Position numbers and translations under genes: made by a program. From Rotaria sp. Silwood1 (Eukaryota > Rotifera > Eurotatoria > Philodinida > Philodinidae), in the NCBI GenBank assembly GCA_905250075.1, contig CAJNOP010000234.1, forward strand, positions 193,723 through 257,722: a stretch of 64,000 bases of DNA, in the 5' to 3' direction. Positions within the stretch are counted from its first letter, which is position 1, and every line of letters begins with the position of its first letter. This document shows positions 24,101-35,700 of this stretch, piece by piece. Under the pieces are notes generated by a model, which did not search any database, had not been told where the DNA came from, and worked only from the letters and a program-made list of their open reading frames with translations.

Positions 24101-26946
24101 GATTGTTTTTTCATAAAAATCCATTATAGAAAAAAAATAAATAAAATTATCATTACATCATTTGGATCAAGATTTGATTGTTGAGCTATAGCTTCTCGTA
24201 CATCTTTAACAGTATTTGTTACAGGTAAACATAAACCAATTTGTAATTGTTTTGGTGATTGATTAAGAAAAACAACAGTTATAAAAACAGGTTTAATAAT
24301 TTTTTGTGGTATTGGTAATGATAATAATAAATATGGTTCAAAAGTTTTACTTTCTTGTTTACATTGATTACAACGTAATGTTGAATGAAGTTGAGCACTA
24401 AATGTTGATGTTATTATACTTTGATTAGCATCAATATATTCTAACCAAGCTCGATGAGCTAATTCAGATGAAGCTATTGATGATGATGATTGAGATGATA
24501 TAGTTATAGAAGAAAATGAATTCTATAATCATAGTAAAAAAAAAAAAAAATAATTTGAGATTGATTTTATATTTCCTTTGTTTTTTTTTCTTCAAATATT
24601 AGTTACTTTAGGTTTTTGTCGATATCGTTGAGTTGTAGCTAAATTTAATTCATCATGAATTGTATTCATAAGAAATAATAAAAATTCTTGTGCATCATTT
24701 TGTTCATTACCTAAATATTGTTTATTTAAATTTGATATAATTGATTTAAAATCATATAATAATTTTGAAGTTGTATTTGATGAATTATTCCATAATGCTT
24801 GAAATATTTGTACAAAAGTTTTTATTACTTTAAAACCTATTGATTGTTGAGATAAATTTGTATTATCAACAATTGCATTTTTTATATTACGCATATCAAT
24901 TTCATAATTTTTTAAAAGTATATATAATGCTAATTGTTCAGTATGACATAAACATTGAACAATTGCATTGACATAACTAAATGAACAAAGTTCAAACTTT
25001 ATACGGAAGTTCTTGCATTGATTTTTACTAAGAAAAACTTGTTAGTAGAAACTCTATAGGTGTAAAATGTACAGTTCACATGTGTAATTTAACCTTACAA
25101 TATTCAATTCTATAATATTTATGAATATACAGGGTGGTCCAAAAGTTACCGGCCAGTCTTAAATTGCGAATAACTTTTGATAGGAACAAGATCTGGACCT
25201 GTGGTTTTCACTATTCGAAAGAGCGATGTTCAGATCATTGATCTATATAACATTCACCTAGACGAAAGATGTTTGTTCATAGGAGCTTTTTAATTGACAT
25301 TCTTTTTTTTGTGTATTTTCATAATAATCTCGTCTCAAATAACGCCAAAATGTAGCTCAAATCACTGACTTTTCGCTATACAAGTATCACTATTTTTCGA
25401 AGGCTCATTTGAGAAAAGAGGTTGACGGGAACATGCATGAAGTGATAATTTTATAGTGAAAAATGGGTGATTTGAGCTACATTTTGGCGTAATTTGAGAC
25501 GAGATTATTGTGAAAATACACAAAAAAAGAAGAATGTCAATTAAAAAGTTTCTATGAAAAAGCATCTTTCGTCTAGGGGAATATTATATAGATCGATAGT
25601 CTGAACATCGCCCATTCGAATAGTGAAAACCACAGGTCTAGATCTTGTTCTTATCAAAAGTTATTCGCAATTTAAGACTGGCCGATAACTTTTGAACCAT
25701 CCTGTATAGTGACAGTTTATGATGATCATAAATTAGAAGTCTTATACAGAATCATTTATGGTACACTCATACTTTTTATATTCACAAGTAAAATTTATTG
25801 TATTTGAAGTTCGACAAGATCTATATGTGACAATAATAATAAAAAATTCTTTTTTTTTCTTTTTACTTCAAAATTTGTCATATGAGAGTAACTAATACAA
25901 ATAACTGAGTTTAATTTCTTATAGGAAATAAAAGATTTTATTATTATTATTATCGAAGTAAATATTTGATATTAAATATCTAAAAAATAGGTTATCAAAT
26001 AGTAATTTATTAAATCTCCTAAAACAGTCTGTAGAAATAGAATTTAAATCAAAGTTTTTGTACAACTTCTAATTTATGAATTATAAATCGATTTTGAATC
26101 TATACTCGAAAACAATATAAAACTTTAATTCAAACTCTATTCAAATAAATTCCTTTATCAGTCTCAAAACATAACACTAGATCATATCGAAAGATAGATA
26201 TCATTTTGAAAACAAACAAAAAAGAAAAGAATCGATTTTGATATGATTATAATTATTCTTACCAAGTATTGCCACAATTTTTAAGTCCATATAAAAAAGG
26301 AATATGTTGTGTTGCAGGTGATAATGTTCGTCGAGATGATTTACGTTTAATATCTAAACGTGTTAAAGAATTTTGTTGTATTTCATTGAAATTATTTATT
26401 TTTGATGATGTTATTGAATTCTGAAATGATAGAAGTGGTGAATTTAAATTATTATTTTGTTCATTATAATTATTTATTGTTGATAAAGGATAATCAATAG
26501 ATTTTTTTGTTGTCGGAAAATTAATTAAACGTTTTAAACGATAAAATAATGATTTATGTGATTTTAATGAACGTGATAAATCAGATCCATAACCAGATGA
26601 TGATGATATTGATGATGATGTTGTTGTATTAGTTTTATAAGATGAAATTGAATTTGATGTTATTTGTTCAGTAGATACTGATTGTATTTCAGTTGGTAAA
26701 ACATTTGAAACAAAATCAGCAGTACCAGCTTGCATTGAACCCAATGTATGAATATGATAATCAAATGCATTAGTTATTGATGATGATTTACTTTTTACAA
26801 AAAAAGAAAAAAAAATTAATTTAAAAGATATTTGATATAAGAAAAAATTTAATTTACCTTCCAACAACATCAATAGCATTACATTGTGTTTTAGAATTAT
26901 AAGAAGAAAAATCTGTACTAGCAGCATTGACACAATGTTGAACCAT
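21105..26946 (-). CDS. Ubiquitin carboxyl-terminal hydrolase, USP31/USP43-like
   Basis: Cysteine protease that removes ubiquitin. Eight exons, about 1,000 residues. Start MVQHCVNAASTDFSSYNSK at 26946; exons 1-2 give a Ser/Asn-rich N-terminal region. The Cys box GLKNCGNT-C-YVNAIVQCL spans intron 2, with the catalytic Cys codon split TG|T (26264-26263 and 24976). QNDAQEFLLFLMNTIHDEL follows. Zinc-binding CxxC pairs are CNQC (exon 4) and CTHC (exon 7), the latter in DDAWMCTHCRRKENG then LIIHLKRF. The His box NGHYTAYCKN followed by KWFCYDD spans the last intron; AYILFYKRR closes the domain. The tail (21105-21500) is Ser/Pro-rich and disordered. The insert between zinc knuckles and order of blocks are those of USP31/USP43. 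All catalytic residues are present. Intron 2 (24977-26262) and the intron at about 23404-24157 carry MITEs. It is divergently paired with PRMT5. Confidence 0.9.
23697..24056. mobile_element. TA-flanked palindromic MITE (mariner/Tc1-like ends) in a USP intron
   Basis: Left end GGGTGTTCGAAAAGTCATTA and right end, reverse complement GGTTGTCCGAAAAGTCATTA, with near-identical arms continuing AAGTTAGAAAAATTTGAATATC. TA lies on both sides (23695-23696, 24057-24058). The arms cover most of the 360 bp. The GGGTGTTCGAAAAGTC-type end is common in mariner/Tc1 relatives. Located in the intron between exons 4 and 5 of the USP gene. Confidence 0.78.
25130..25704. mobile_element. TA-flanked palindromic MITE (mariner/Tc1-like ends) in USP intron 2
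   Basis: Left end CAGGGTGGTCCAAAAGTTAC and right end, reverse complement CAGGATGGTTCAAAAGTTAT, with arms of about 150 bases matching at roughly 90% and further inverted similarity toward the centre (ACATTTTGGCG and its complement near 25348 and 25481). TA target duplications at 25128-25129 and 25705-25706. Length 575 bp. It occupies the 1.3-kb intron that splits the catalytic cysteine codon of the USP gene. Confidence 0.85.
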
Positions 26947-27474
26947 TGTATTGTTTTAGAGTTTATTTAAATAAAGAATTAATCATTTCGAGTAGAAGAG
27001 CGAAAAAAAAAAAGAAAAAAAGAAGTAAGTAAACAAACAACGATATATATTTCCTTTTTTTTTTTTTTTTTTATTTATCTTCTGAACTCATTAAGAAGAA
27101 TATGATTGGTTAATCAATGTGTCAATTTCATTGAATTTGTAATGAAAAGAGATTATTTTTTCTTTTCTTTTTCGAGTTATTATCAAAATAAATGATTTAT
27201 TATTCATTTTGATTTATTGTAATTAATCATTGGTTGACTAGATGCGACATCTATCGTACGGAGGTACAATCCCATTGTATGAAATATTTGTTTTAAAAGA
27301 TAAATTGATTTCAAAAAAGAATAAAATATATATATAGCTAGAAAAGAAATAGAAACTTTATTAAATATTAGCTCTTTTTAGATTTGTATCGAAAAGATAC
27401 TTTATTTTTAGTATAAATATTATTTTATATATTTTTAAAGTGTAATACAAATTTCAAAAGACAAAAACAAACTT
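26947..27474. promoter_or_regulatory. Divergent intergenic region between USP and PRMT5 start codons
   Basis: The two start codons lie head-to-head about 528 bases apart, so this stretch must hold both promoters and 5' leaders. It has poly-A/T tracts at 27000-27075 and otherwise AT-rich unique sequence. No canonical element is evident; the call rests on position. Confidence 0.55.
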
Positions 27475-30400
27475 ATGTCTACACAATCGACTCCATCTGT
27501 AGGCATTGAATTTAATACAGTACGAAATGTCAAAGATGCATTGACACTTGCTTCATCACAAAAGTAAAAATTCTTATATATTCTTTCTCACTATTTATTA
27601 ATCTTTTCTTTTGTAAGATATGATTTTCTTGTCATACCAATTATTCGTAAACAGTATGGTACGGATTTACTAACATCATATGGATCAAAACAATTAACAT
27701 GGCCATCCATAGCTAGTCGATTAAAGGGCGTTGGTGAAAGTGCTGATATGTCAACAGCATTAGTTGCTCTTATTCGACATGTTATTGATGTTGATTCACC
27801 AAATCTACATATACGAAATAAAGCTACGAAAGTAAAATGATAATTATAATATTTATTTTTTTTATTGTAATTTGATTTTATTTAGTTACTTCAAGAAGAA
27901 TTAGCTGCTGCTCAATATTTTAGTGTAGCACGTGTTATTATACGTATTCGTAATGGAAATATTATAAATTTAACTCGAATTGCTGCTAGTACACTTAATA
28001 CATTATATTTTGCTGTAAGAATATTATTTTCGATAAAGAAAAAACAAATCTTTGTTTTTTTTTTTTTTTTTGTTAAGTATTGGTTTGTTTTTCCAACATG
28101 TGCTTCAGGTAATTTTGATGATGATAATGAAGCTGAATTACAACCATGGCTTTGGTGGAATAAAATCTATAAATTACTTGATTATCATGGAAAAGTTTAT
28201 CCGGTATTAGGTATTAATTTAATTTATTTCTATTATTTGAAAATTATTCTATGTAATTTTTTCTCTTATAATGTTAGAATTATCAGCTGATATACCAAGT
28301 GAACAAGCTCAAAAACGTTGGTTAGGTGAACCAGTACGAGCTGTTATATTACCAACAAAAATTTTTACGACTAATGCAAAAGGTTATCCTGTTCTTTCAC
28401 CTGCTCATCAACTTTTTATAATTAAATTAATTAAAGTACATTTATTTTTCTTTTTTATTCATTAGAGAAATTTTTTTTTCTCTTTTTGTGTTCGTTTTTA
28501 TTTTAGCTTAAAGTTCAATTTATTATTAAAGGTATTAATCCAAATGATTCAACATTATTTGAACCTTATTTACAATATCTAAAACATATAACACGAGTAA
28601 ACAAAAAAAAAAAATAATCGAATTTCTTTTCTTTAAATAAAATAATTATTTTTTTTTGTATTGATTAGCAAACAGAACCAATTAATCGTGTACTTGAATC
28701 ATTTACACATGGTTATGAAGATCGATTACAAGTACCACTTCAACCATTAGCTGATAATCTTGAATCACGTACATATGAAATATTTGAAAAAGATCCAATA
28801 AAATATGTTCAATATGAAAAGGTACAGTTCATTTTAAAATTATTAGACATATAATAATTTTGTTGTTTTATAATACAGGCTATTTATCAAGCATTAGTCG
28901 AGCAATATGATCAAAAAACAACTGTGTAAGTATAGTACGAAATTTGTATGTTTTCTGAAATTTTATTACTTGAAAATTTATTATCAAAAAATCAGTAAAG
29001 TAGTTCTTACACTTTGATAGGAAAACATTTTATAGTTGAAATCAATACTAAATTCTTATGTATTAATAATAGTCTATATTGATATTGATGCATTCATTCA
29101 TTGTTGAATAACTTTTTCTAAAATCTTCATTGTACTGATTGTATTTCTATAGATCCTCGGAGTACATTCACGAAGTTAATTATACGATTGAATGTTTTCT
29201 TGTCAGAGAATTCTCTCAATTGATAAACCACCCTTGAATCAGGACTACAAGCATCATGTCGATCCTAATGAATTATGAATAAGTTTCGTGAATTGAAAAT
29301 TTCCACAGAGACAGACTTTAATGAGAATAGTATATGGTGAAAGCTTCAAGTCTTTCGATTTACTAGTATCCTAAAATGAGAACATCGAATTTACCAGTAT
29401 ATGAGAAAACTATTCTCCTTTGAGATTAAGAAAATTTTTAAAAAACTTGAGCCATCAACCAATCTATCGACTTACATCTATACTCATGAAAATCTATATA
29501 ATGATCGTTGGAAAATTTCCTTCGTTAAATATTCTATTAATTTTTACCATTTCAAATTCATCTAAAAATTTGTCAGAGATGTCCATCGCGACACTACAGT
29601 AGCAAGTTTTTAACTATGATGAATATCTCTGAAATATTTTCTAATCGGTCGTTTACACTTTAAACTTTTAATTTGTGATTTCTTTTATTTAGAATAATTA
29701 TGGTTGTTGGTGCCGGTCGTGGACCATTAGTTAATCGAGCGCTTGAAGCAGCTGATAGAGCAAAATATAAAGTACATATTTATGCAGTAGAAAAAAATCC
29801 TATGGCAATTATTTCGTATGTTGAATATTACAAATTAATTTATCATTTTAAACTTATTTTTATTCATAGTCTTTATTCTCAAAAACAAGAATGGGGTGAT
29901 CGTGTGACTATCATTCATGAAGATATGCGTTCATGGCATCCAGAATGTAAAGCTGATATCATGGTTAGTGAGTTATTAGGTTCATTTGGTGATAATGAAT
30001 TATCACCTGAATGTCTTGATGGGGCACAACGTTATTTAAAAGGTAAATAAACAAAAAAAACCAATAATTGAAAATGAATATTTTCAATATGATTTATTTT
30101 AGATGATGGAATTAGTATTCCTTATTCATATACTTCATATATATGTCCCGTACAATCACCACGTATATTTTCAGAATTACTTTATAATCGTGATGCCAAT
30201 AAACCTTATTATGTAAATAAGAATTTTTAATTTTTAAATACTAATGTATTAGATTTTATATTTAGGCAAATTTTGAAACACCATTTGTTGTTTATTTACA
30301 TAATTGTTTTTTCTTGGCTGAAACAAAACCATTATTTACTTTTATGCATCCAAATTTTTCGAGTAAATCAAAGAAAAATAAAAAAATTTTCTCTTTTTTG

Positions 30401-30873
30401 TTTTGATTTTTATTGCTATAGTTCAATTGTTTAGTTCCAATAGATAATTCAAGATATGATGAAGTAGAATTTACAATACCAACAACAGGTACAATGCATG
30501 GTTTAGCTGGATTTTTCGAAGCAAAATTGTATAAAGATATTTCTATAAGTAAGTCATATGACTTATCAGAATGATTATTTCTCATATGTTGATCTAGGTA
30601 TTGAACCAAATACACATTCAAAAAATTTAATTAGTTGGTTTCCTATGTTTTTTCCAATTCGAGTAAGAAATACTTAAAAATTTTATGTGATATAATTTTT
30701 AGTGTTCGATATTTCATTAGGAACCTATAACATTAGCAACTAATTCAAAAATAAAAGTAAATTTTTGGCGTTGTTGTTCATCATCTCAAGTTTGGTACGA
30801 ATGGACAGTTATTGAACCAACAACGTTACCTATACATAATCCAACTGGTCGATCATTTTCTATTGGAAAATAA
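27475..30873 (+). CDS. prmt5: Protein arginine N-methyltransferase 5
   Basis: Type II methyltransferase making symmetric dimethylarginine on splicing factors and histones, usually with the WD-repeat partner MEP50. About 15 exons; start at 27475 ([14 protein letters not shown]), stop at 30871-30873. The N-terminal TIM-barrel part contains [17 protein letters not shown] and [21 protein letters not shown] keeps the Phe that in human PRMT5 (Phe327) favours symmetric dimethylation. The SAM site is [17 protein letters not shown], followed by AVEKNP. The double-E loop [20 protein letters not shown] carries both catalytic glutamates. The C-terminal beta-barrel/dimerisation part ends [10 protein letters not shown] and [12 protein letters not shown]. 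Length about 620 residues, near the family norm. One intron (29812-29865) is 54 nt and stop-free in frame, so unspliced RNA would read through. The long intron 28926-29694 holds a repeat fragment. Confidence 0.94.
29232..29412. repeat. Half-arm copy of the ACGAGG-family foldback element in a PRMT5 intron
   Basis: Diverged but clearly alignable with 57655-57948: CTTGAATCAGGACTAC matches TTTTGAGTCGGGATTA, and GGTGAAAGCTTCAAGTCTTT then TCCTAAAATGAGAACATCGA match the left arm of the 57.7-kb copy. Only one arm is recognisable; the second arm has decayed or was lost. Confidence 0.6.
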
Positions 30874-31225
30874 AATATTTTCAATTAGTTATGATTACTT
30901 TCTTTTTTTTTTTGTTATTTCGTTTCAGACAGCTCTCTTTTCTTTTTGTGATATCGAACTTTGAAATATTGTTATGATTATTGTGTTTTGTTTTTTGTTA
31001 TCTCGACTGTTGTTCATCTTCATTAACGACTACAATACTATTGTCTTTCATATAAAAATGAGAGAGAGTAGGCTAACGATATTAACATAAAAAGATCATT
31101 ATAGAGTAATAAAAATATGTTCATGATGATTAACGTTTTTAGAAAGACAATTCATATTCACATGGGATGTAAGAAGATGTTATGAACGATGTCAGTATAT
31201 TATACATATAAATCGATCTGACTTA

Positions 31226-31735
31226 TGAGGAACATCTTCCAATTGATTAATCGCTCTTAAGTTAGAACTATGTGCATAATGTAGACTCTAATGGATTATA
31301 AATATTTCGAACAAAGTTTGGGTTCATAAATTATTTCTACCGATATAACAGATTGTTACGGTGTTTTTCAATACAATACCATGGCCTTCCGCGAGAATAC
31401 TACAAATATTGATTTTCAAATTTTGACTTGAAACTTTGTATTGAAACAAAACTTCATGAGAATAATCTATTATGAAAGTTTCAGGTATTGTCGTTATTTT
31501 TATCTCAAGATGTAACCATGATAACAGCACAGCTTTTACATCGCTTATATACCCCGACAAATTCGATGTGCTTAATTGAGGACAAAAACAAGTCAAATGA
31601 CTTGGTACTTTTACGACGAACTACTATTGTCAAAGGCTTACTTCTGTGCAAAGTTGCAAGTTGAAATTTAAAAAATCAATTTTTCTGATGCTTCTGACGG
31701 GGCGACGATATCGTATCGAAAAAGACCGTCTTCGT
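31226..31735. repeat. Diverged copy of the ACGAGG-family foldback element downstream of PRMT5
   Basis: Begins TTATGAGGAACATCTTCCAA then TTGATTAATCGCTC, resembling the ends at 32112 and 58262. It contains AATACCATGGCCTTCCGCGA and GATTTTCAAATTTTGACTTG shared with 57785-57845, and a right portion with TTGCAAGTTGAAATTT and CAATTTTTCTGATGC matching the complement. Arms are imperfect. Non-coding. Confidence 0.6.
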
Positions 31736-32111
31736 TGTATGCTTCATCATATGTTGTTTTTCTATGATAATTATATTTTTTCCGATTATATGAAATTGTG
31801 CTGATATATTCAAAAAAAATTTGATAAATCTAATGTTCTTTGTATAAAAAAAAATTTTTTGATGACTTATCTCTTTGTTTTAATTTACTATATTATCTAA
31901 AAACTTGTCTTGATACTATATTCATGAAAAGAAATTAGGTGTATAACTGAAACTAGCGTCAGCAATAATCGTCTAATCAAATACGAATCTACTAGCAAAA
32001 CTAGTTATTTCTAATCTCTTGCTCATTATGTATCTTTTTCCGTCTAAATATCATTTGCTCATCAATCAAAACGCAGATAACATTCAAGATGGTAGATTGA
32101 AGAAAATCTAC

Positions 32112-32735
32112 TAACGAGGAAAGTATCCAAAGTGATTAATCATTTTTGAACTTGGACTCTGTGCATAAGATGCATCCCAACTTGGTATAGAAAACTCCAA
32201 AAATGAGAAGAGCCCATAGATCTTCCCCCCAGAGTTATAGCCATTTTACTGGAATTTTAGCCTATAGCATGGTATACACTAGTAAATTAAATGACGATAT
32301 TTCGACATGAAATTTCGCCCGCAGATATGCCTACTTGTCACTAGAATACTCTGAAATTTTCAATTAAAAGAGATGCTTCCTTCACAAGATATTGAACTTC
32401 CAAACATCATTCATATTCCATGAAAGATGCGAGGATCTCATGTTTTTTGGAATTTTAATATCTTGTGAAGGAAGCGTTTCTTTTACCTAAAAAATTCAGA
32501 GCATTCTAGTGACAAGTAGGCATATCTGCGGACGAAATTTCATGTCAAATATCGTCATTCAATTTATTAGTGTATACCATCTATAGGCTAAAATTCCAGT
32601 AAAATGGCTATAACTCTGAAGAGAAGATCTATGAGCTCTTATCCTTTTGGGGTTTTCCATACCAAGTTGGGATACACCTTATGCACAGAGTTCAAGTTCA
32701 CAAACGATTAATCACTTTCGATACTCTCCTCGTAA
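32112..32735. mobile_element. Long palindromic MITE-like element (ACGAGG family)
   Basis: The left arm from about 32114 (ACGAGGAAAGTATCCAAAGT, GATTAATCATTTTTGAACTT) and the right arm ending about 32733 are reverse complements over nearly the whole 620 bp: CTCTGTGCATAAG, CCCAACTTGGTAT, TTTAGCCTATAG and GAAATTTCATGTC recur on both arms. The centre is near 32440 (TATTGAACTTCC and ATATCTTGTGAAGGAAGC). The target duplication is ambiguous. No coding capacity; RNA from it would fold into a long hairpin. Confidence 0.78.
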
Positions 32736-35700
32736 GTTATTCAAATAGTCAAGAGTAGTTACTCGTAGTGTATAAATTGAAATTTTTTTATAATGTTTTT
32801 TAGATAAAGACTAGCATCAGGATAATTTTTTAATCGCGAAATTCATTTTAGTAACTAGTATATGACAGATGACTATTATTGTCGACCTAGACAACGACAT
32901 TTCTTCATCCACTCAGTGTATACTATAAAAAAACTTGAGGAATTAATTTTTTCTACATTTATATCTTACAATAATCAGTATGTCAAGTCTTCGAAGTATA
33001 ACGTCTGTGAGTATACTTTGAATGGATTGATCCGTATATCGTTGAAATTGAAACACGTATATCATATTCTAGTTCAATATCGACGACATGTAATGAAGAA
33101 ATTATTTCATAGATGATTCAAGAAGATATAAGCCGAAGTTTTTATACGATCAAATAGAAAAATTCATCGTCTATTTATTGATAATAGTTTTTGTGCAACT
33201 CATACTACTGACAAATCTATAATAACAACTTTTACATTTTCTGCTGACATTAGTCAACAGATACTCGTATATTGCACAATTAACCCAGCATTGCTTCTTC
33301 CTGAACAAAAAATTCGACACTAAAGTTGGACAAGACTTTTTGATGGTTGAAGAAATCGTGGAACTTTTATATTTAACCGTTTTGACAATGGTTGAAACAT
33401 TTGATACCAGAATATAAAAGAAAACATAAACATATTTACTAATATAATCGTCGGACATATCGTATATACTTTGAAATCAAGTTCAATACGATAAAATTAA
33501 CAGTTACCAAATGATCTTGTATGCCTAACTATTTGAATTCTTTCGACGACTTCCAGTAGAACGGTCATCTTTTCGTATTAAAAGACCACTTGACACCTTT
33601 ACCAGTATTATTTAAAGGTAACAAATACATGTATTACCTACACTTTCTCTAAAGACATGCAATATCGCAACTACTCAATAAGTTAATAATAAATAAGTAC
33701 AATAGAATTCGTATCATCCCAATGAATACAAGAAAATTTAAATGAAACTTTTTTCTCATACTATATAATTAATTCATTATCTAGGCTACTATGCCTTCAC
33801 GACTTTTGTGGCGCTGAGTCCTCGTCTATCAGAAAGTACCAGGTGATCAGATAAAAAACTTCATATGGTATGCCTATGCAAATGGCAAATTTTATGAATG
33901 GTAATCACACTCACTATGGAGTGCAATTTTAAATAGCATATTAATTAAGAAGTCAATAGCTGCAACATTAACATGCGATAGATTAATACAATATTCAAAC
34001 GTCTAATTATCAACAACCACACGTGTTTATACATACTGTTATACTAGCAGCCAAACAAAATTGATACGATGAGTACACAGTTCATTTCCATAATTCTCTT
34101 TAATAGCATAACTAATCGACCCATCTCTATTTATAAAGCAGCTTCTAGTGACACATTAACGAAGTTACAAATTGGAATTGACATACGCAAAACATAGTTT
34201 CAAAGAAATCCGTATACTGTTTAGTGATATTTTATTCTATACAGTGTGGTAGCATTCACCATTAAAATCATGACACGAATCACAAATTACTATGATATGC
34301 AATGATTAACACATCTAGTAACGTGTAGCATCAAACATGATACTTTTAAGTCAAAATTATAGAATTATGATAAGATTAATTAAAATGAATGTCTGTTTCA
34401 GATTTTTCATCTCGTATAAACTAAAGTTCTAACAAAAAATTAATTATACTTCATCAGTAAAAAACATTTAATGAAATATTAGCATCATTGTAACGCATAC
34501 TGATGTTTCATAGTAGAGAAACCTTTCTCGTATAAAGTATTGCCGGTAGAAAACAAGATGCCTAATGAATTTAGCTTCGAATCTTGCATGGAGTACACCA
34601 AAACCGACGTATTAAACATGCTTTCTTCATTCAAAGATCCTCCTGCACTGTACTTACATGATGGTGTAAAATAACTTTTATTGCATGGAAGAGAGAACTT
34701 TTCTTTTTGTAAATATATTCAGTAAATAACAAGAAGTAAGAGAAATTCAGTGTTGAATTTGAAATCACTCTAAAGTTACATCAATATAATGAACATATTT
34801 CATTTAGGAATAAAAATTATTCTTAAGAATTGTGTTAAATTGAATATTTATTCTTACATGGTTCACATCTACAATTAGTTGCGAAGGAAACTAGTGAAAT
34901 AAAAATAATTACATCAATTACCAGAAGTTGATCACTAAAGGACCGTATTTTCGAAAAAAAATTCTTTACTTTCCAAAATATATGTAATTGATAACAAGCT
35001 GATTGTTATATAAAGCCTTCAGTTTTTTTAATCCCAGCTATCAATATTGATACTGCAGATATGCTCACTTTATCAAAGTAATATATTAAGTTTACAACCA
35101 TTGTAGATAGCAATAATTTCAAACAATCTCTGTAACATGACACTGGCTGCAATTTCTTTTTTATTTTTATAATTTATTTCGATTTTTTCTTCAAAATTTT
35201 TTATTGCTTGAATAAGTCTGTCGTTTATCGACAAGATCAACTATTTGATGGATGATAATGTAATTATCATTCATCGTTTTATTTACTATCGTGATAGTGT
35301 TAAAATAACCGATTAGTGAATACACGGTTAATTTTAATACACTGCTTTATCGATAGGCGCAAAATCATATTTTTGCATCGAATAAATATCTTATTTTGTT
35401 TTGTTCATAGAGAAAGAGTTTTATTTAGAAGGAAATACAATAAGTAATACATAAAACAAGAAATGAGAGATCTTTACAAAATTTACACAAGTTAATAAAA
35501 TCAAGATGAAGAATATGTAGAAGATAATGAAGCAGATAATCATGGTTGGATATTCACTTTTCGCATGTTGATTATTTTATTTTCTAAGCAGAAGGTTAGA
35601 TAAGATGGTATAAGAGACAATTGTATTAATTTGCCTTGTTTGATTTGTTTTCTTCGTGGATATTCTAATAATAAATATGAATAAAACTAGGCCACCTTTC

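Noticed and set aside
25362..25565. Minus-strand open frame in USP intron 2
   Set aside because: Falls entirely inside the palindromic MITE and is an accident of its arms.
32862..33116. 84-residue plus-strand open frame next to a palindromic element
   Set aside because: No similarity recognised and no supporting signals; chance open frames of this size are common here.
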